The notes beneath the pieces were generated by a model. It was not told where the DNA came from and ran no database searches. It saw only the letters and a program-made list of their open reading frames with translations. Below are positions 1 through 12,129 of a DNA stretch of 64,000 bases, one piece after another (position 1 is the stretch's first letter; every line of letters starts with the position of its first letter). Made by a program: the position numbers and the translations under genes. The stretch is from Ligustrum vulgare (taxonomy: Eukaryota; Streptophyta; Magnoliopsida; Lamiales; Oleaceae): contig OY743174.1 of the NCBI GenBank assembly GCA_963555705.1, forward strand, positions 62,022,234 through 62,086,233, in the 5' to 3' direction.

Positions 1-512
1 ATGTTTGGATCATTGCTATGAAATCAATCTCACAAGATTGTTATGGGTTCCATATGATATGTTTATGATTATGCTAAGGGGACCGGAGTTTAGTAGCGCT
101 ACACATAAGAATTCTTGCCATTTAAGTTCGGTAAAATTCTTGTGTCTCCCTATGTTTATGAGTATTTCGATCCTATCCTATGTTATGATGAAAATGATCC
201 ATATGCTTTCAAAAGAAAATTTATGCTTGATATACTTACTGAGATTTTATAAATCTCACTCCACGATATTTACCATTTTCAGATAATTGAAGGTTCGAGG
301 CGGTCAACATGGAAGTGGCAAAAGTGGTTAAGATTGATGAGATAATTATGTTGAACTTTATGTAAGAAAATTATGTTCTATTTTTATTCACAAATAAAAT
401 TATGGGATTCTAATTATTCTTTTGAATAATTTTACATTTCTATTTAAGTCTCGATAATATGATATGAGTCACTTTTAGTGGCACTCGAATGGTCGAGAAT
501 TCGGGTCGTCAC
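1..512 (-). other. Possible end of an old LTR retrotransposon
   Basis: The stretch ends at about 512 with a sequence that, read on the minus strand, begins TGTGACGACCC, a start common in plant Ty3/gypsy-type LTRs. The short reading frame at 5-286 has no recognisable domain and I do not regard it as a gene. No second LTR or target duplication is visible because the window edge cuts the region. This is a weak call from the terminal motif alone. Confidence 0.25.
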
Positions 513-759
513 ATTTTTAGCATGATTAAAAAATAATTTTGAATTATAATTTTTATAACTTAAGAATTTTTTTTTCTTCAACATTTCACAATTTTGAATC
601 GTAATTGAAGTAATTGTCGATGAACGAGAACATGATCGTAGAGAAATCGATTACAAAAACTGAACCTGAAAGATTCAACATGGTATAAATAAGAAACATA
701 CCTCAAAGCAAAATGGTTTTTTCCACTTTTGAAAAATGATTACAAGTTTGATTCTCCCT

Positions 760-1330
760 TTAACCTTTAACATCACGGTGTTTTTGCTTTTTTTTTTTTT
801 GTGTTTTCTATGTAAAATATGTGGTTACAAATTGGAGAGAGAAAATATGTGTGTTTAAAAAGTGGTTTGATAAATTGTGTAAAAAATTTTGATTTGTAAA
901 CAATTTTTTTAAATGTTACCGAACGAGCTGCAAGATATTTTGTAGAAACCAAAAATCGACTTTTAAGATGTATTTAAGATATTGAAACCAGATAATGAAT
1001 AGTATGTGAACACTACCAACCCAAAATGAATAGTAAATACTCCTTTGACTTTTAACATCATGTTTTTTTTGTGTTTTATACGTAAAATATGTTGTTGAAA
1101 TTTGGAGAGAGAAAATATGTGTGGTTAAAAAGTTGTGTTGAGAAATTGTGTAAAAAGTTGATTTATAAACAATTTTTTTAACTGTTACCGAACGAGTTGT
1201 AAGATATTTTGTAGAAACCAAAAATCGACTTTGTAGTAGATATATTTAAGATATTTTAAGATATTTTGTAGAAACCAGATAATGAATAGTATGTAAACAC
1301 TACCAATTCAAAATAAATAGTAAATATACA
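760..1330. repeat. Direct tandem duplication, two units of about 285 bp
   Basis: Two adjacent copies, roughly 760-1044 and 1045-1330, share the same order of blocks: a GGAGAGAGAAAATATGTGTG core, then TTACCGAACGAG, then a TTTTGTAGAAACCAAAAATC block, then AACACTACCAA. They differ by scattered substitutions and small indels. No coding potential is seen. The core also occurs singly elsewhere in the window, so this is a duplicated dispersed repeat. Confidence 0.8.
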
Positions 1331-1342
1331 AATCACCACTTA

Positions 1343-1996
1343 GAGCATCCACAATGGACAAGCTAAATATAACTAGCTATATAAGCAGAAATGAGATATT
1401 AAATGCCACATCAACATTTTAAAGTTACACACATTTATGTTAAGTTAGCTATTAATTTTTGCTACAATAAACATGTTAAAGTTTTAACTAATTCCAAGAA
1501 TATGATAAATATTTATTTTTGAAATAGCAAAATTTATATATTAATATAGTACTCATTTTGAAAATCTTATTAAATTATATAATATGAAAAAAAAAATTAT
1601 CGATATTAAAAAATTTAAAGAAGAAAGAAGAAAAGAAGTTAAAATGACATGTCAACAAGTTAAACCACCAGCGAAATTTAACATTGAAGTTAACTTGTAA
1701 ACAAAAAGATTACTTTAACATGTATTTTAACTTACAATCATGTTATTATTTGTACACATTTCTATACAGATAGGTGCACAGATTAGACACATGGCAATCA
1801 TTAATTATTTTACCTATCACACCATCTCTAAAATCAACAAATACAAATTTGCCAACACATTTTCTGTATACCTATCTGTATGAAAAATCTATACAAACAG
1901 ATTAATCCTTTAACTTATCAATTGTATGCACTAAATATAACACCTTACTAACTTATACGACTAACTTGTGCCTTAACCTATCCATAGTGGGTGCTC
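1343..1996. mobile_element. Tourist-like MITE (PIF/Harbinger type)
   Basis: The termini are inverted: GAGCATCCACAATGGACAAG on the left, and on the right a sequence whose reverse complement is GAGCACCCACTATGGATAAG. The GAGCATC terminus and the flanking TTA/TAA trinucleotides fit PIF/Harbinger MITEs. The interior is non-coding and AT-rich. It contains a nested foldback at about 1750-1905 with TATACAGATAGGT facing ACCTATCTGTAT. The target duplication is imperfect, so the family call is tentative. Confidence 0.6.
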
Positions 1997-2029
1997 TAAT
2001 AATATATGAGGATATATGTAAGTATAAGA

Positions 2030-2527
2030 GCATTTTCAAAGCATTCCGTGGATTGAGGAAATACGCATGGCACGTTAGCAAATAGACGGAATGTAATAAA
2101 AATTCCTCTCCAATGCACAACGTGGATTAGGATGTTAGGTTGACGGGGTGCTAAAAAAAATAGACATTGTTGGGTGGAGCGTCTACATCTAGACGCTCCG
2201 TGAGACATGCTAATTCAGCATTAACTTTTATTTTTTAATTATTTAATTATTATAAATAAGGACGTTTGCCAATCAGGTTTTATGACACAAATTATTTCTA
2301 TTTGAACTCTTTATACAGTGAGAAATCCTGTAGATAAGGCTCAATTTATGCATAATAATTAATTTTAATTTTAAATAAAAAATGTCACATAATCAATATT
2401 ATTTAAATATAGAATGAACCATTAGAGAGCAAATTTTTGACTTCTCCGTCTATTTATCCACGTTCTCTAGAAGTTCGTCTATTTTATTACTACGTCAACT
2501 CCAATCCATGGAATGCATTGAAGATGC
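2030..2527. mobile_element. hAT-like MITE with TATAAGA target duplication
   Basis: The left terminus GCATTTTCAAAGCATTCCG and the inverted right terminus match over about 25 bp with a few mismatches. TATAAGA lies directly outside both ends (2023-2029 and 2528-2534), consistent with an 8-bp hAT duplication with one changed base. There is no transposase, so it is non-autonomous. It lies upstream of aldo-keto reductase copy 1. Confidence 0.7.
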
Positions 2528-2879
2528 TATAAGAATATATTCAAACCGCTTCAAGTGTAAACACTCATGACACAAAATAAATAGTACTCTCAAAGAGTCT
2601 CTTCTAATATAAGGGGATATACAAATAACTTCTTTGGGGTGAAATCCTCATCTTAGGGACCTTACCTGTCATGTCTTTAATTTTGGTTGGTGAGGATGTA
2701 AATTTGGAATATGTCTCAACTAATCAGGACTAAAAATTTGTTTACTGATCAAATTTACAAAGTGAAGTTCAAAATATTTTTGGCAGGACTCAAACTCATC
2801 ACTCTACCCTGTGGATTATCAACGTAATTCACATTATGTCCCTGAACCTTTGTTGTGCCAGGGCTTCTTTCGTTTGTAC

Positions 2880-2989
2880 TTACTCACAGGAAGAGGTACG
2901 TGTCCAAATATCCAAATATCTTCTCTCGTTCATAGTTCAACTCACAGTTTGAGGCACGTGTACTTCGAAGATCCAGAAGAAAATTAGCA
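2880..2989 (+). promoter_or_regulatory. Proximal promoter/5' leader of AKR copy 1 with two ACGTG motifs
   Basis: Two similar blocks, GAGGTACGTGTCC near 2893 and GAGGCACGTGTAC near 2961, each contain an ACGTG core of the G-box/ABRE class that plant bZIP or bHLH factors bind. They lie within 100 bp of the start codon at 2990. A CCAAATATCCAAATATC repeat lies between them. No strong TATA box is evident, so the transcription start cannot be placed. Confidence 0.45.
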
Positions 2990-5900
2990 ATGGCTGAACA
3001 ATTCGAGATTCCGCGAGTGAAACTTGGAACCCAAGGACTTGAGGTATATGTTACAATTGTTTAATTCAATTTCGTATTCGATTCAATGTGTAGATTCAGT
3101 TTGAAAAAAATTCTTTCTCAAATGAATCAAGTCCGTGTACTGATTATATTTTCGTGATTAAGTACATCCATTTAATGGGTTATTGAAATTAAAATGTTCT
3201 ACTGCTTGAGCCACTCATCCCGAATCCCCACTGAGTTTTATTAAGATATATGAGAGAGATCGTTGATTTAAGGAAGGGGAAAGAATATACATACAGAATC
3301 CTTCCACTAGTAGTCCTTGCAGACTGATATTGTTAGTGCATAATCTCACACCAGATATAGCTCCAGCAAATTGACGTAGTGATGCCAAAAAAATTCAATC
3401 TGATCCGAAAAACTCCCTCAGCGGATCGGATTTGGATTGAGGTGATCCGATCCACGATCCGGTTTATTTTAAAAAAATTTAAAAACTTTGTAAAAAAATT
3501 TAATTATTTAATTTAAAAATTTATAATCTTTATTGAATTTGGCTGTAAATCTCTAATTTTCTATTTATGTATTGTTTCGTTGTATGAATTTTATATTAGT
3601 TGTTTTATGAATTATGTATTGACTCATTCGTCGTTAACGAAAATATAGACAATGAAAATTTCTTAATTTTTGATCCGATCCTGACCGATCCGAATTTTTT
3701 ACTGTTTGATCTTATCCGATCCGAAATTCCACGGAGCGGATTTGGATCAGCACCGATCCGCCCGTTGCCATCAATTTGATTGGCAGATATTGCAATTTTT
3801 CTTTAATTTTCTTAAATCTCATGGCTTCATTCAATTACATGTTTTCCTCTTAGGTATCCAAGCTAGGCTATGGTTGTATGGGGCTTACAGGTATCTATAA
3901 TAATCCTGTGCCTGAGGAGGAAGGGATTGCAATAATCAAAGAGGCATTTTGTAAAGGCATCACATTTTTTGACACATCGGATATTTATGGCGCGAACAAT
4001 GCCAACGAGTACTTGGTGGGGAAGGTATATACTTTTGCCTTTATTATTGTTGAAAGTTGATGTGGTAAAAAGAGAAAAAATGAAAGAAAGCTTCATTTCT
4101 AGTATATATCCAGCTGCTTAAAACTTCTTGCAATTTTTTAAATTACTATCGAACTTATGATGTGCTGAAGTTTTCCTTTAGAAGTAGGGGATTATGATTG
4201 TTAAAAGTTCAGCTATCGTATTTGTATGTTATAACAAAGTTTACAAAGAAGGACAATATTAAAAAGTTCGAATCTGTATAGAATTTTCTTTTTGGAAAAC
4301 TAGTTTTTCTCATGTGCTTTGTACGTCTTATGTACGCAATAAAATAATTTATATTTTGTGTCTTCTACGTAATAAAGTATAAAGAAAATCCTTAAATTAT
4401 CGATTTATACATATATGATTATAAAGTATTATAAATAATACGTTATTATTTAAAATATATAGTATTATGGCAGATTAAGAAATATTATTATTAAATCGTA
4501 TTACATAGAATCTTTTTTAACTCTTACGATTATGTCAAATTAAGTAATTTTAACTTTAATAAAAATAGTTATTTATGTGAAAATTAATCATTTACTTATT
4601 TATTTATTAACTTCAATAAATTTATAATAGACATTTTCAATTTTTCCCAAATAACTTTTTATACAATGGGAAATTTATGAAACAAAATTCCTATAGCAAA
4701 CGAAAGCTCGAGAAGATGTTGAAAATATGTTTCAATCATAAAAATAAATTAATTTTTGTCAAATTTGAACCATCCAGATGTTCTTTTTCATTTAATTACG
4801 TTCATCATATAAGTGTAGATTGAATACGTATTTATTTATAAATATGTTTCAATAACTTCCCTCTTATTGCGTTTGAGTGAATTCAAAAAGATAGCGATTT
4901 TGAAATGTATTCATTATAATTCAACTCATCATCTACCAATTATTGATCATGTTCCAGTATCTACTATTTCGGTTGTAAGATTTCTTAATTCAGCTATAAT
5001 ATTTTCAAAATCTCGTATTGATAAAAATGATGCATTTATGTTTAAATGAGTTATTGATGCAATGATAGAAAAATAAGTTAGATGAACTAAGAACATAAAC
5101 TTACACTACCAACTTATCATTAGAAAAGTTATAGATAGTTTATTTTTAATCATTAATTATAATTGATCGTACAAATTTTAGTTGATTTAAGGTTGTAATG
5201 ATTCAATTTTGAAAATTGTAAAAACATATGTATTGAATTAGAATGTGGTAAAACGGTGAAAAAGTTATCAATAAACATGTTTTGTAGTTATGATAATATT
5301 TATTAAATGACAACATAATTATTCTCCTTTTTTTAATACTAAATAAATGAAAAAAATATAACAATAATAAGAATAATTATAAAAAATAGATTTAAAAAAT
5401 ATAACTTGCTTGATAATAAATTAATTTAATGCTAAAGAAAAACTATAATAATATGAAATTATATTATAACATTGTAAATTTTTAAAAAATAATTTCATAT
5501 TTAATGTTACTACATATGGGGTGTATTAGGTATATAATTAAATATATAAGAGTAAAATAGGAAATTAAAAGTTTCCCACTTATCCACGCTTTTAATGTAT
5601 TTTAGATTTTAAATGTAGATGTAGATGTAGATATAATTTGGTCTTCAGATGATTCTTGAATTTATGTTTAACTTAAGACTGATATTAGATGACTATTGAT
5701 TTGAAAACCACTATATGTGAAACTTGAGCATTTCGATGGTCAACTTTTACTGGCCTTACTGAAGACATTCAAACGTTGCAGGCACTAAAGCAATTACCTC
5801 GAGAAAAGATTGAGTTAGCTACAAAGTTTGGTATAGTGGGAGGTCATGCTCGTATAATAAAAGGTACACCTGAATATGCTCGCTCTTGCTGTGAGTCTAG

Positions 5901-8900
5901 CTTGAAGCGTCTTGGTGTGGACTATATTGATCTCTACTACATTCATCGAATTGATCAAACTGTGCCTATTGAAGAGACGGTGAGTGTTTTCTAGTAAATG
6001 CTTCATTTGGTCTCATATAGCCATTTTCATTAGTGTCCATTAGCTTAATTTTCTCTTGGTTTGTATCTGTTTTTCATTTATGCGCTTTCCATTTCAACGA
6101 TAATGATACCTCTTGTTGATAAACTTGTTTTTGAGTTGTAGATGGGAGAACTCAAAAAGCTAGTTAATGAAGGTAAAATAAAATATATTGGGTTATCCGA
6201 AGCTAGTCCAGACACAATAAGAAGAGCTCATGCAATTCATCCTATTACTGCTATACAAATGGAATATTCCCTTTGGACTCGTAACATCGAAGAAGAATTT
6301 ATTCCACTTTGCAGGTTTTCCCTTCTTTCTCATATATTTCTGTTACATTCCTAATTGTTCAAAATATTACATTCTCGAAACACCTTGGAAAATTGCAATG
6401 TAAGTGGAACTTAGAAGCAGAGGTTCTACTCTCAAATCGATTATTATTATTTTTTTTTACTGCATAAAGTATTTGATTTCATTTTCCTTCTTGGACTAAT
6501 ATTGCAATGTTCATCTCTTATTTTCTAATACTAGTGAAGGACTCATACGTTGTACGAGTACCGCTATGAAGTCGAATTTATTAGCGTGAATCCATAATAA
6601 TTAGAAAATTTATTTTTGTAACTTAGTTCCATGTAAATGTAATTTAGAAGAATATGAGCCAACATTGGATCCTTGTACGATGCCCCTAAAAGCCTTGGTC
6701 TATGGGATTTCATGATGCGCCCAAGTTTGTTCCATCTTCTAGATTGATATATTACAACCAAAGTCAATGGTAGTCGGGTTCCTTCTTTAACAATTATTGT
6801 TACCTGTAGATGAAAAAATAAATTTACTTATTTACTAAGAATTTATAGTCCATAAAACAGACAATGCTAAGTGAACAATAATCAAATCACAGGAAAAAGG
6901 TAGCATACAATATAATCAAAAGATACCAAAATTCAAAAGTGAATGATGTACCAAAATGACTCAACATCTATGCTAATGCAATCCGCTGAATTTTTTGAAA
7001 TGTCGCCAGTGATATCTTGTTGGCTAGAAGCTTAAAAAGTGTAACACATGCAATCCCAGATTCCAAATTTCATAGAAGTCACCTGTAACAACCACATTAC
7101 ATTGAGTAAAGCGGCATATGGATTATTCAACAACCATGGTTTATGGAAAGAACTATAGTTCTAGTGTAGTCAAAGAGTCATACAAGAAGTTGTTTACAAA
7201 ACATAAGAAGGTACTTGGTAGATTCTCACTTTTCTCATTAAAAAAACCAAACATGGATTTATATCTTGGCAATAGCATGGTTTCCTCCTATTTTTCCCTG
7301 TCCTGTGATCTCTGGAGTCTTCAAGTTTATGATAAACTGTTTCAATATTCCTTGTCTGAGATTATGAGATCAAACTATTTCATGGAAAGCTTTAAGGTCT
7401 TACTTGATGTTATTGAGATTATATTTGCACTGTCCTGCAAAGCACATTTAAGCCTCCAAGAAAATGTGATATTTAAATGGCTTTAAGGTTGGTCTTCATC
7501 TTCTTCAGATAATATGCGGACTATACATATTTAATATCAACAAGTTGCAGGACCATGAAATAAGTCTGAAGGTGACAATTAAATTGAGAAAGAAAACATA
7601 TACCTTCTCAACTAAGTTGTCCTTTGGAGGTGACATTGGAGCTTGTCTTCAACATCTATTTCACCAAGAAGAATCAAATCTTTTTCAATTTCTTTTGTGG
7701 TTTCATCGATCAACAATTCACGATCTGCACTGAATGAGTTTTTGGCCTTTGGAATTTTTTTATCGAATACCTCGTATTCTCCTTCACTACATTCCCGATA
7801 AGCATGTATCCAGGTCCTTAAGCCTGGTTTCAACTTCATCTTCCCTTCCTTTCTTTGAAAGCCTCTCAAACATGACACTAAAATGAGGTAAAAAACAGAA
7901 TACACAACATAAACATTGGGTCAGGAATCAATTGAAATTCCTAAAACTAAATCAGTTGAAAACCATAGTAATAATACAATAAAAACTATCATCTTTTGCC
8001 TTGTCCATCGTAGTAGGAATTCGTTATTGATTGTTGTTAATGTGTTTCCTGTATTCTAAGAGAACTTAAAAACTCATCTTTGTGAAGTCTTAAACAAAAT
8101 ATCACAAATGCATAAAATAAAATGTGCTTAACATATCAGTATTTCACAGGACGTAAATATGCACACATTGATAGTTTATATCCACATCTTCAAGAGAGAT
8201 TCTTCTTTCATTTATTTTATTTTTTGAAAATCAAGGCAAATGCATTTCCACTTTATAATGTTATAGATAGCAGATTGTATAGAATTAAGAGCATCTCTAA
8301 CGGTTTATGGATATTTTGATCTATGTGGCACTTAAGTAGATAATTATCACACTCATATTAATAAAATAGATAGTAGGATTTAAAGCTTATCTTCAATGGT
8401 CATTGTCTATAATTTTTTGTGTATACACGTGTCTTCAATATTTTGTTTAGCAAGTTATCTATATCTGGACATAGTACCAGGTAGTGTCCCTACCACGTCA
8501 GCACCATATATGCATGCAAACTAACCATTAAAGATTAAATTTTTATATCATTATTTGTTTTTCCTATGGGGGCAATGTATTTTTTCCCAATTGATAGATC
8601 ATTAGAGATGCTCTAATGTTATCAGCACTTGCTCAACAACTTCATGTTCATCTGAATCTGCTAAATTGTGAAAAGCTGGGTGTCTTTCAACATATTTGAG
8701 AAAACTGTAATCATAATGTCCATAACAAAAGGAACTTTAATTTCACATTGCATTTTAACATATTATGTCAATTGATTAAGTTTCATGTCATAACAATGAG
8801 ATCCTTATTGCTACTTTGAGACCAAAAAGAAAAAAGGAAAAAAAAAAATAAATAAATAAAAAATATCAACTTCTACAATCAATTGAATCCACAGTTTCAT

Positions 8901-9766
8901 GTTCTTTCCACTAGTATGCTATAGGTATGTGCTATTTTCACCATATAGTTATCCTTTTTGTTCCAAGATTATGATCTCATATAGAGTCTCTTTTTACTTT
9001 TTTGAAAATGGATTATAGGGAACTTGGAATTGGCATAGTTCCATACAGTCCCGTAGGTCGAGGGTTTTTTGCTGGGAAGGCTGTAGTGGAAAGCGTGCCT
9101 CAAAATAGCTCATTGGTGTGTGCGCAATTATTTCTTTATTTTCATTATGTAATATCTTCTTTTGTATGCAAGATGATTTAGTAGTTCCTTCATTTTAGTA
9201 ATCCGTATTTGCTAAATGGTTGCCTAATTTTCGAACCATCAGGAACATCACCCTAGGTTTACAGGAGAGAACTTTGACAGGAACAAAGCCATTTATTTCC
9301 GTATAGAAAAGTTAGCTAAGAAGCATGGATGCACTCCTGCTCAACTTACGGTTGCTTGGGTTCTTCATCAAGGAGATGATGTTGTACCTATTCCAGGTAA
9401 GTCCAATATATTAGAATCTTGCTTTAAATATGGTAAGAGTTTGATAGCCATACTTAAAAATATGATGTTTATCAACTTGGTTATGAACAAGTTTACCAAA
9501 CATAGGCTTAAATGTATTTTATTATATAGATCTTATAAATTATTTTGATCATAATGCTAATGTCATTCTATCTTGTAATATCTATAGGTACAACAAAAAT
9601 AAAAAATCTCCACGAAAATATTGGTTCTGTGAAAGTGAAGCTTACAAAAGATGATTTGAAAGAGATCTCTGATGTAGTCCCCTCTAATGAAGTGGCAGGG
9701 GCAAAAACTACTGAGATTATTCATCGAACCTCAGCGATATTTGCCAATACCCCACTCCCAAAATGA
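2990..9766 (+). CDS. Aldo-keto reductase, PCNT115/perakine-reductase type, copy 1
   Basis: NADPH-dependent carbonyl reductase expected to act as a soluble cytosolic TIM-barrel enzyme; the substrate is unknown. Seven exons join in frame with GT-AG introns: 2990-3043, 3854-4024, 5782-5979, 6142-6314, 9019-9115, 9243-9396 and 9588-9766, giving 341 aa, the usual family length (about 340-350). The start [18 protein letters not shown] matches the other three copies. The catalytic tetrad is present: D58 and Y63 in [10 protein letters not shown]90 in LATKFG and H130 in YYIHRID. The strand motif [15 protein letters not shown] and the C-terminal cofactor motif [15 protein letters not shown] are also present. 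No stop or frameshift was found. Intron 4 is large (2.7 kb) and carries a MITE and an unexplained fragment; intron 1 carries a 397-bp insertion. It is transcribed opposite to copies 2-4, tail-to-tail with copy 2. AKR13-like membership is from motif recognition. Confidence 0.93.
3375..3771. mobile_element. hAT-like non-autonomous insertion in intron 1 of AKR copy 1
   Basis: A 397-bp block rich in GGATCGGATTTGG-type motifs is flanked by CAAATTGA (3367-3374) and CAATTTGA (3772-3779), an 8-bp duplication with one mismatch. The same intron in copy 2 (around 22930, minus strand) reads GCTCCAGCAAATTGATTGCC without the block, which supplies an empty site. The ends TAGTGATGCC and GTTGCCAT are roughly inverted. 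It has no coding capacity. Confidence 0.75.
4025..5781. other. Intron 2 of AKR copy 1; no separate gene seen
   Basis: An AT-rich intron of about 1.76 kb with GT and AG ends. Short open frames occur but none has a recognisable motif. No terminal repeats or tandem arrays stand out apart from a short TGTAGA tandem near 5610. Confidence 0.7.
7612..7905 (-). other. Unrecognised coding-like fragment inside intron 4 of AKR copy 1
   Basis: On the strand opposite to the host gene, this less AT-rich block has a 97-codon open frame with a charged, helix-prone composition, including [16 protein letters not shown] and [17 protein letters not shown] second minus-strand frame over 7805-7870 reads [20 protein letters not shown], which also looks protein-like. 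Two neighbouring frames that both look coding suggest a captured, frameshifted exon of a plant gene. I do not recognise the family. Confidence 0.3.
8289..8613. mobile_element. Tourist-like MITE in intron 4 of AKR copy 1
   Basis: The ends GAGCATCTCTAA and TTAGAGATGCTC are perfect 12-bp inverted repeats, and TAA lies directly outside both (8286-8288 and 8614-8616). This is the textbook arrangement for PIF/Harbinger Tourist MITEs. The 325-bp interior is non-coding. Confidence 0.85.
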
Positions 9767-9998
9767 ACACAGCAAAATTGAGAAATCATTAAATGAATGT
9801 TTTCAAATAATAGGTGCTTCTAATTCTAGTAATTTCGTAGATTTCATGTTGTTATTTTTCTCGATGTAGTAATGTGATAATGTCTCTTGAGTTGAGTCAC
9901 TATGTTAGTAATAAATTCTTGATGTTTTTGTTTAAAGAACGGTTTGTATACCATTCAGCTATTTTAACACTATATTTCACATTATGGTTATTTATACA

Positions 9999-10027
9999 AT
10001 TAGTAATCGTACTCGTGCGATACACGA
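9999..10027 (-). mobile_element. Helitron-type 3' terminus (minus strand)
   Basis: Read on the minus strand, a short hairpin (stem TCGTG/CACGA, loop TATCG) is followed after 9 nt by CTAAT and then T, matching the hairpin plus CTRRT end of Helitrons. The next 150 bp to the right resembles the sequence next to the similar terminus at 24906, including the shared AACAGTTAATTGTTCATT block. The 5' end could not be located, so the element's extent is unknown. Confidence 0.55.
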
Positions 10028-10299
10028 AAGATATAATTAACAATTATTTATTAAATATAAGTTATAAAAATATAATGTTCAACATAAATTATGCATTTAT
10101 ATATAATGAAAAATACTCATTTAAGTAAAACATAAAATTTCAACTTGCATATTTTTGTTAACAGTTAATTGTTCATTCTCTAATTTTTTTAGTCTATTTA
10201 GGCGAAGTTAGATATGGACATGTGACTTATTTTGTACTTTACAATTTTGATTTGATGATTGAAGTTGAGCTTACAATTATTTGATTTCTAATTGCGCCT

Positions 10300-10570
10300 G
10301 TCACGTCTGGGTAAAGGCAGTGTCCCATTACTGACTCCATCTCTCTTCTGGTCAACGCCATAAAGCGCCCCGGCTGAGTATAAAGCACATAGGCTGGGCG
10401 TTAACCAGGTCAGCTAAGGAGGTTTGCTTGACATACCACCTCGGCATTCATCTCAAGGTGATATTCCAGGCCTCAGCTGTGGGTCAAGGTCCGTTGGGCC
10501 ACCATTGGGCCTTAGCTGGTGGGTCACTGTACCTTTCTTTGGGCCCGGAATCAACAAAGATCATCATTTT
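10300..10570. other. GC-rich block of unknown origin preceding Helitron remnant
   Basis: Between the AT-rich tail of copy 1 and the Helitron helicase remnant lies a GC-rich block with motifs such as TTGGGCCACCATTGGGCC and GGGCTGGGCG. Two overlapping open frames (10424-10681 and 10428-10646) run through it, but only their distal part, from about 10571, resembles the Helitron protein. The upstream part may be transposon non-coding DNA. Confidence 0.35.
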
Positions 10571-11665
10571 ATTTTGGAAGATTTTTTATATGGTAGGGAC
10601 GACAGAAATAAGAATTTCGTTGAGAACATTCGGACATATAATATGATGTTTTTGTTCACTTCTATAGGGGGGAATAGATAATGGGCTGAATGATGGAAGA
10701 GGGCCACCCGTCTTCAGATTACACGGTCAAAAATGACATAAGATTGAGAGTTTGTTGCCGATGATGGTTCAGTTTCGGAATTTGCTCACTTTACATTGTT
10801 GACTGAAGGGTCGTGGAGTACGTATTATGTATTTATATTGTTTACGGATAATTTTGTTGTGATAGTTTAAAATTTAATTTACGTCTTTTAATGTCTCCCG
10901 GTAGGAGTGCATCATGCGATTCAATTTTGTATGATTGTATAGTTTCTGATTTGAAGGATATGCTAGACAAATACAACAAATTGTTAAGGCGGTTTAGGTC
11001 GGTTAGAGAAAAGATGATTGAGGAAAACACTTCAAATGTATGTAAGACTTGTACTTATTGGTCAGTGGGAGACCGATGATAGGCGATATGATTTTTCTAT
11101 TGTTGATGAAATTGTCGGATTGATTTTCATGGATTTTGATACACAGCCTGGACACAAGAATATCATTATTGCACCACGTGGTGGACCGTTGCAGTGGATA
11201 AGCGAAGTGCATCATCTTTATTTGCCTTTTCAATATTCATTACTCTTTCTGAGAAAAATTGATCATATACAGGGATTGTGCGATGGAACAATGTGGATAG
11301 TTACAAAACTTGACGACTGTTCTAAAAGGTCAAATTCTTTCTAGCGGTAATGTAGGACACACATTCTTTATTTCAAGGACATCGTTGAGTCCTTCTGATT
11401 CTAGGATATCTATTAGATTTTAAATAAGACAATTTTCATTGATGTTGTCGTATGCCATGACTATCAATAAAAGCCAGAGACAATCACTCCTCATGTGGGA
11501 CTTCTTCTTAAACAGCTGGTGTTTACACATGGATAACTTTATGTTTCGATTTTTAGGGTGACAAATCATTCCGGATTAAAGATATTGATTTGTGATAAGA
11601 ATAGAAGACCAATAAAATCAATAAACAATGTTGTGTACAAAGAAGTATTCCAAAATTTGTGGTCA
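10571..11665 (+). pseudogene. Decayed Helitron Rep/helicase gene, internally deleted
   Basis: Translation in several frames gives segments typical of the plant Helitron Rep/helicase protein. ENIRTYNMMFLFTSIGG lies near 10620; a following frame has NGLNDGRGPPVFRLHGQ; LDKYNKLLRRFRSVREK lies near 10962; GQWETDDRRYDFSIVDE and LPFQYSLLF lie within 11018-11250. The helicase C-terminal end follows at about 11270-11665 (GLCDGTMWIVTKL, HVGLLLKQLVFTHG, RVTNHSGLKILICDKNRRP). Many stops and frame changes separate the pieces, and most of the central helicase region is missing between about 11265 and 11275. It cannot encode a working protein. Confidence 0.85.
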
Positions 11666-12125
11666 TATTAAATCAATAAATGATGATCTTATTTCTTATT
11701 TACGAAATTTATTTATTTTATTTAAATGATTCATCTAATTTCACATTGAATTATTTTTATTCAGAAGTTTCTTCTCGTGAAACGTACGGATGATTCACTA
11801 GTACCTAGTAAAGAATAAAAAGAGGATGGTGAAACCGTGTCTCTATAAATTATCGTGCCAAAAATTTCACTGAATGATTAATTATGATGATGGATATAAT
11901 ATCACTTCTCGACAGGATTTCTTCTGATCATACTCTAGCCGTTGCTTTGGCCATGCAAATGATATTCAGTATTTACTGTTAAATCTTTGGCATGTAAGTA
12001 TCGAAACTACACGTAAATTGTTCAAAAAAATACAGGACATATTCCAGAAGTTCCATTCATTACAAACAGTGGCGGACGCAGAACGTTTGTACTAATGGGG
12101 CACACGGATGGTACGGGGGCCCCCG
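11666..12125. other. Intergenic, no gene seen
   Basis: AT-rich sequence between the Helitron remnant and a tandem duplication. A GTGGCGGACGCAGAAC motif near 12068 and GGGGGCCCCC near 12115 are typical of plant transposon remnants, but no termini can be paired. Confidence 0.5.
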
Positions 12126-12129
12126 AAAT

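Noticed and set aside
3706..4096. Small frames overlapping exon 2 of AKR copy 1
   Set aside because: One is the exon itself with intron read-through; the others are antisense or frame-shifted shadows.
7118..7486. A 122-codon plus-strand frame in intron 4 of AKR copy 1
   Set aside because: No domain, AT-rich codon use, and no splice or promoter signals. Probably accidental.
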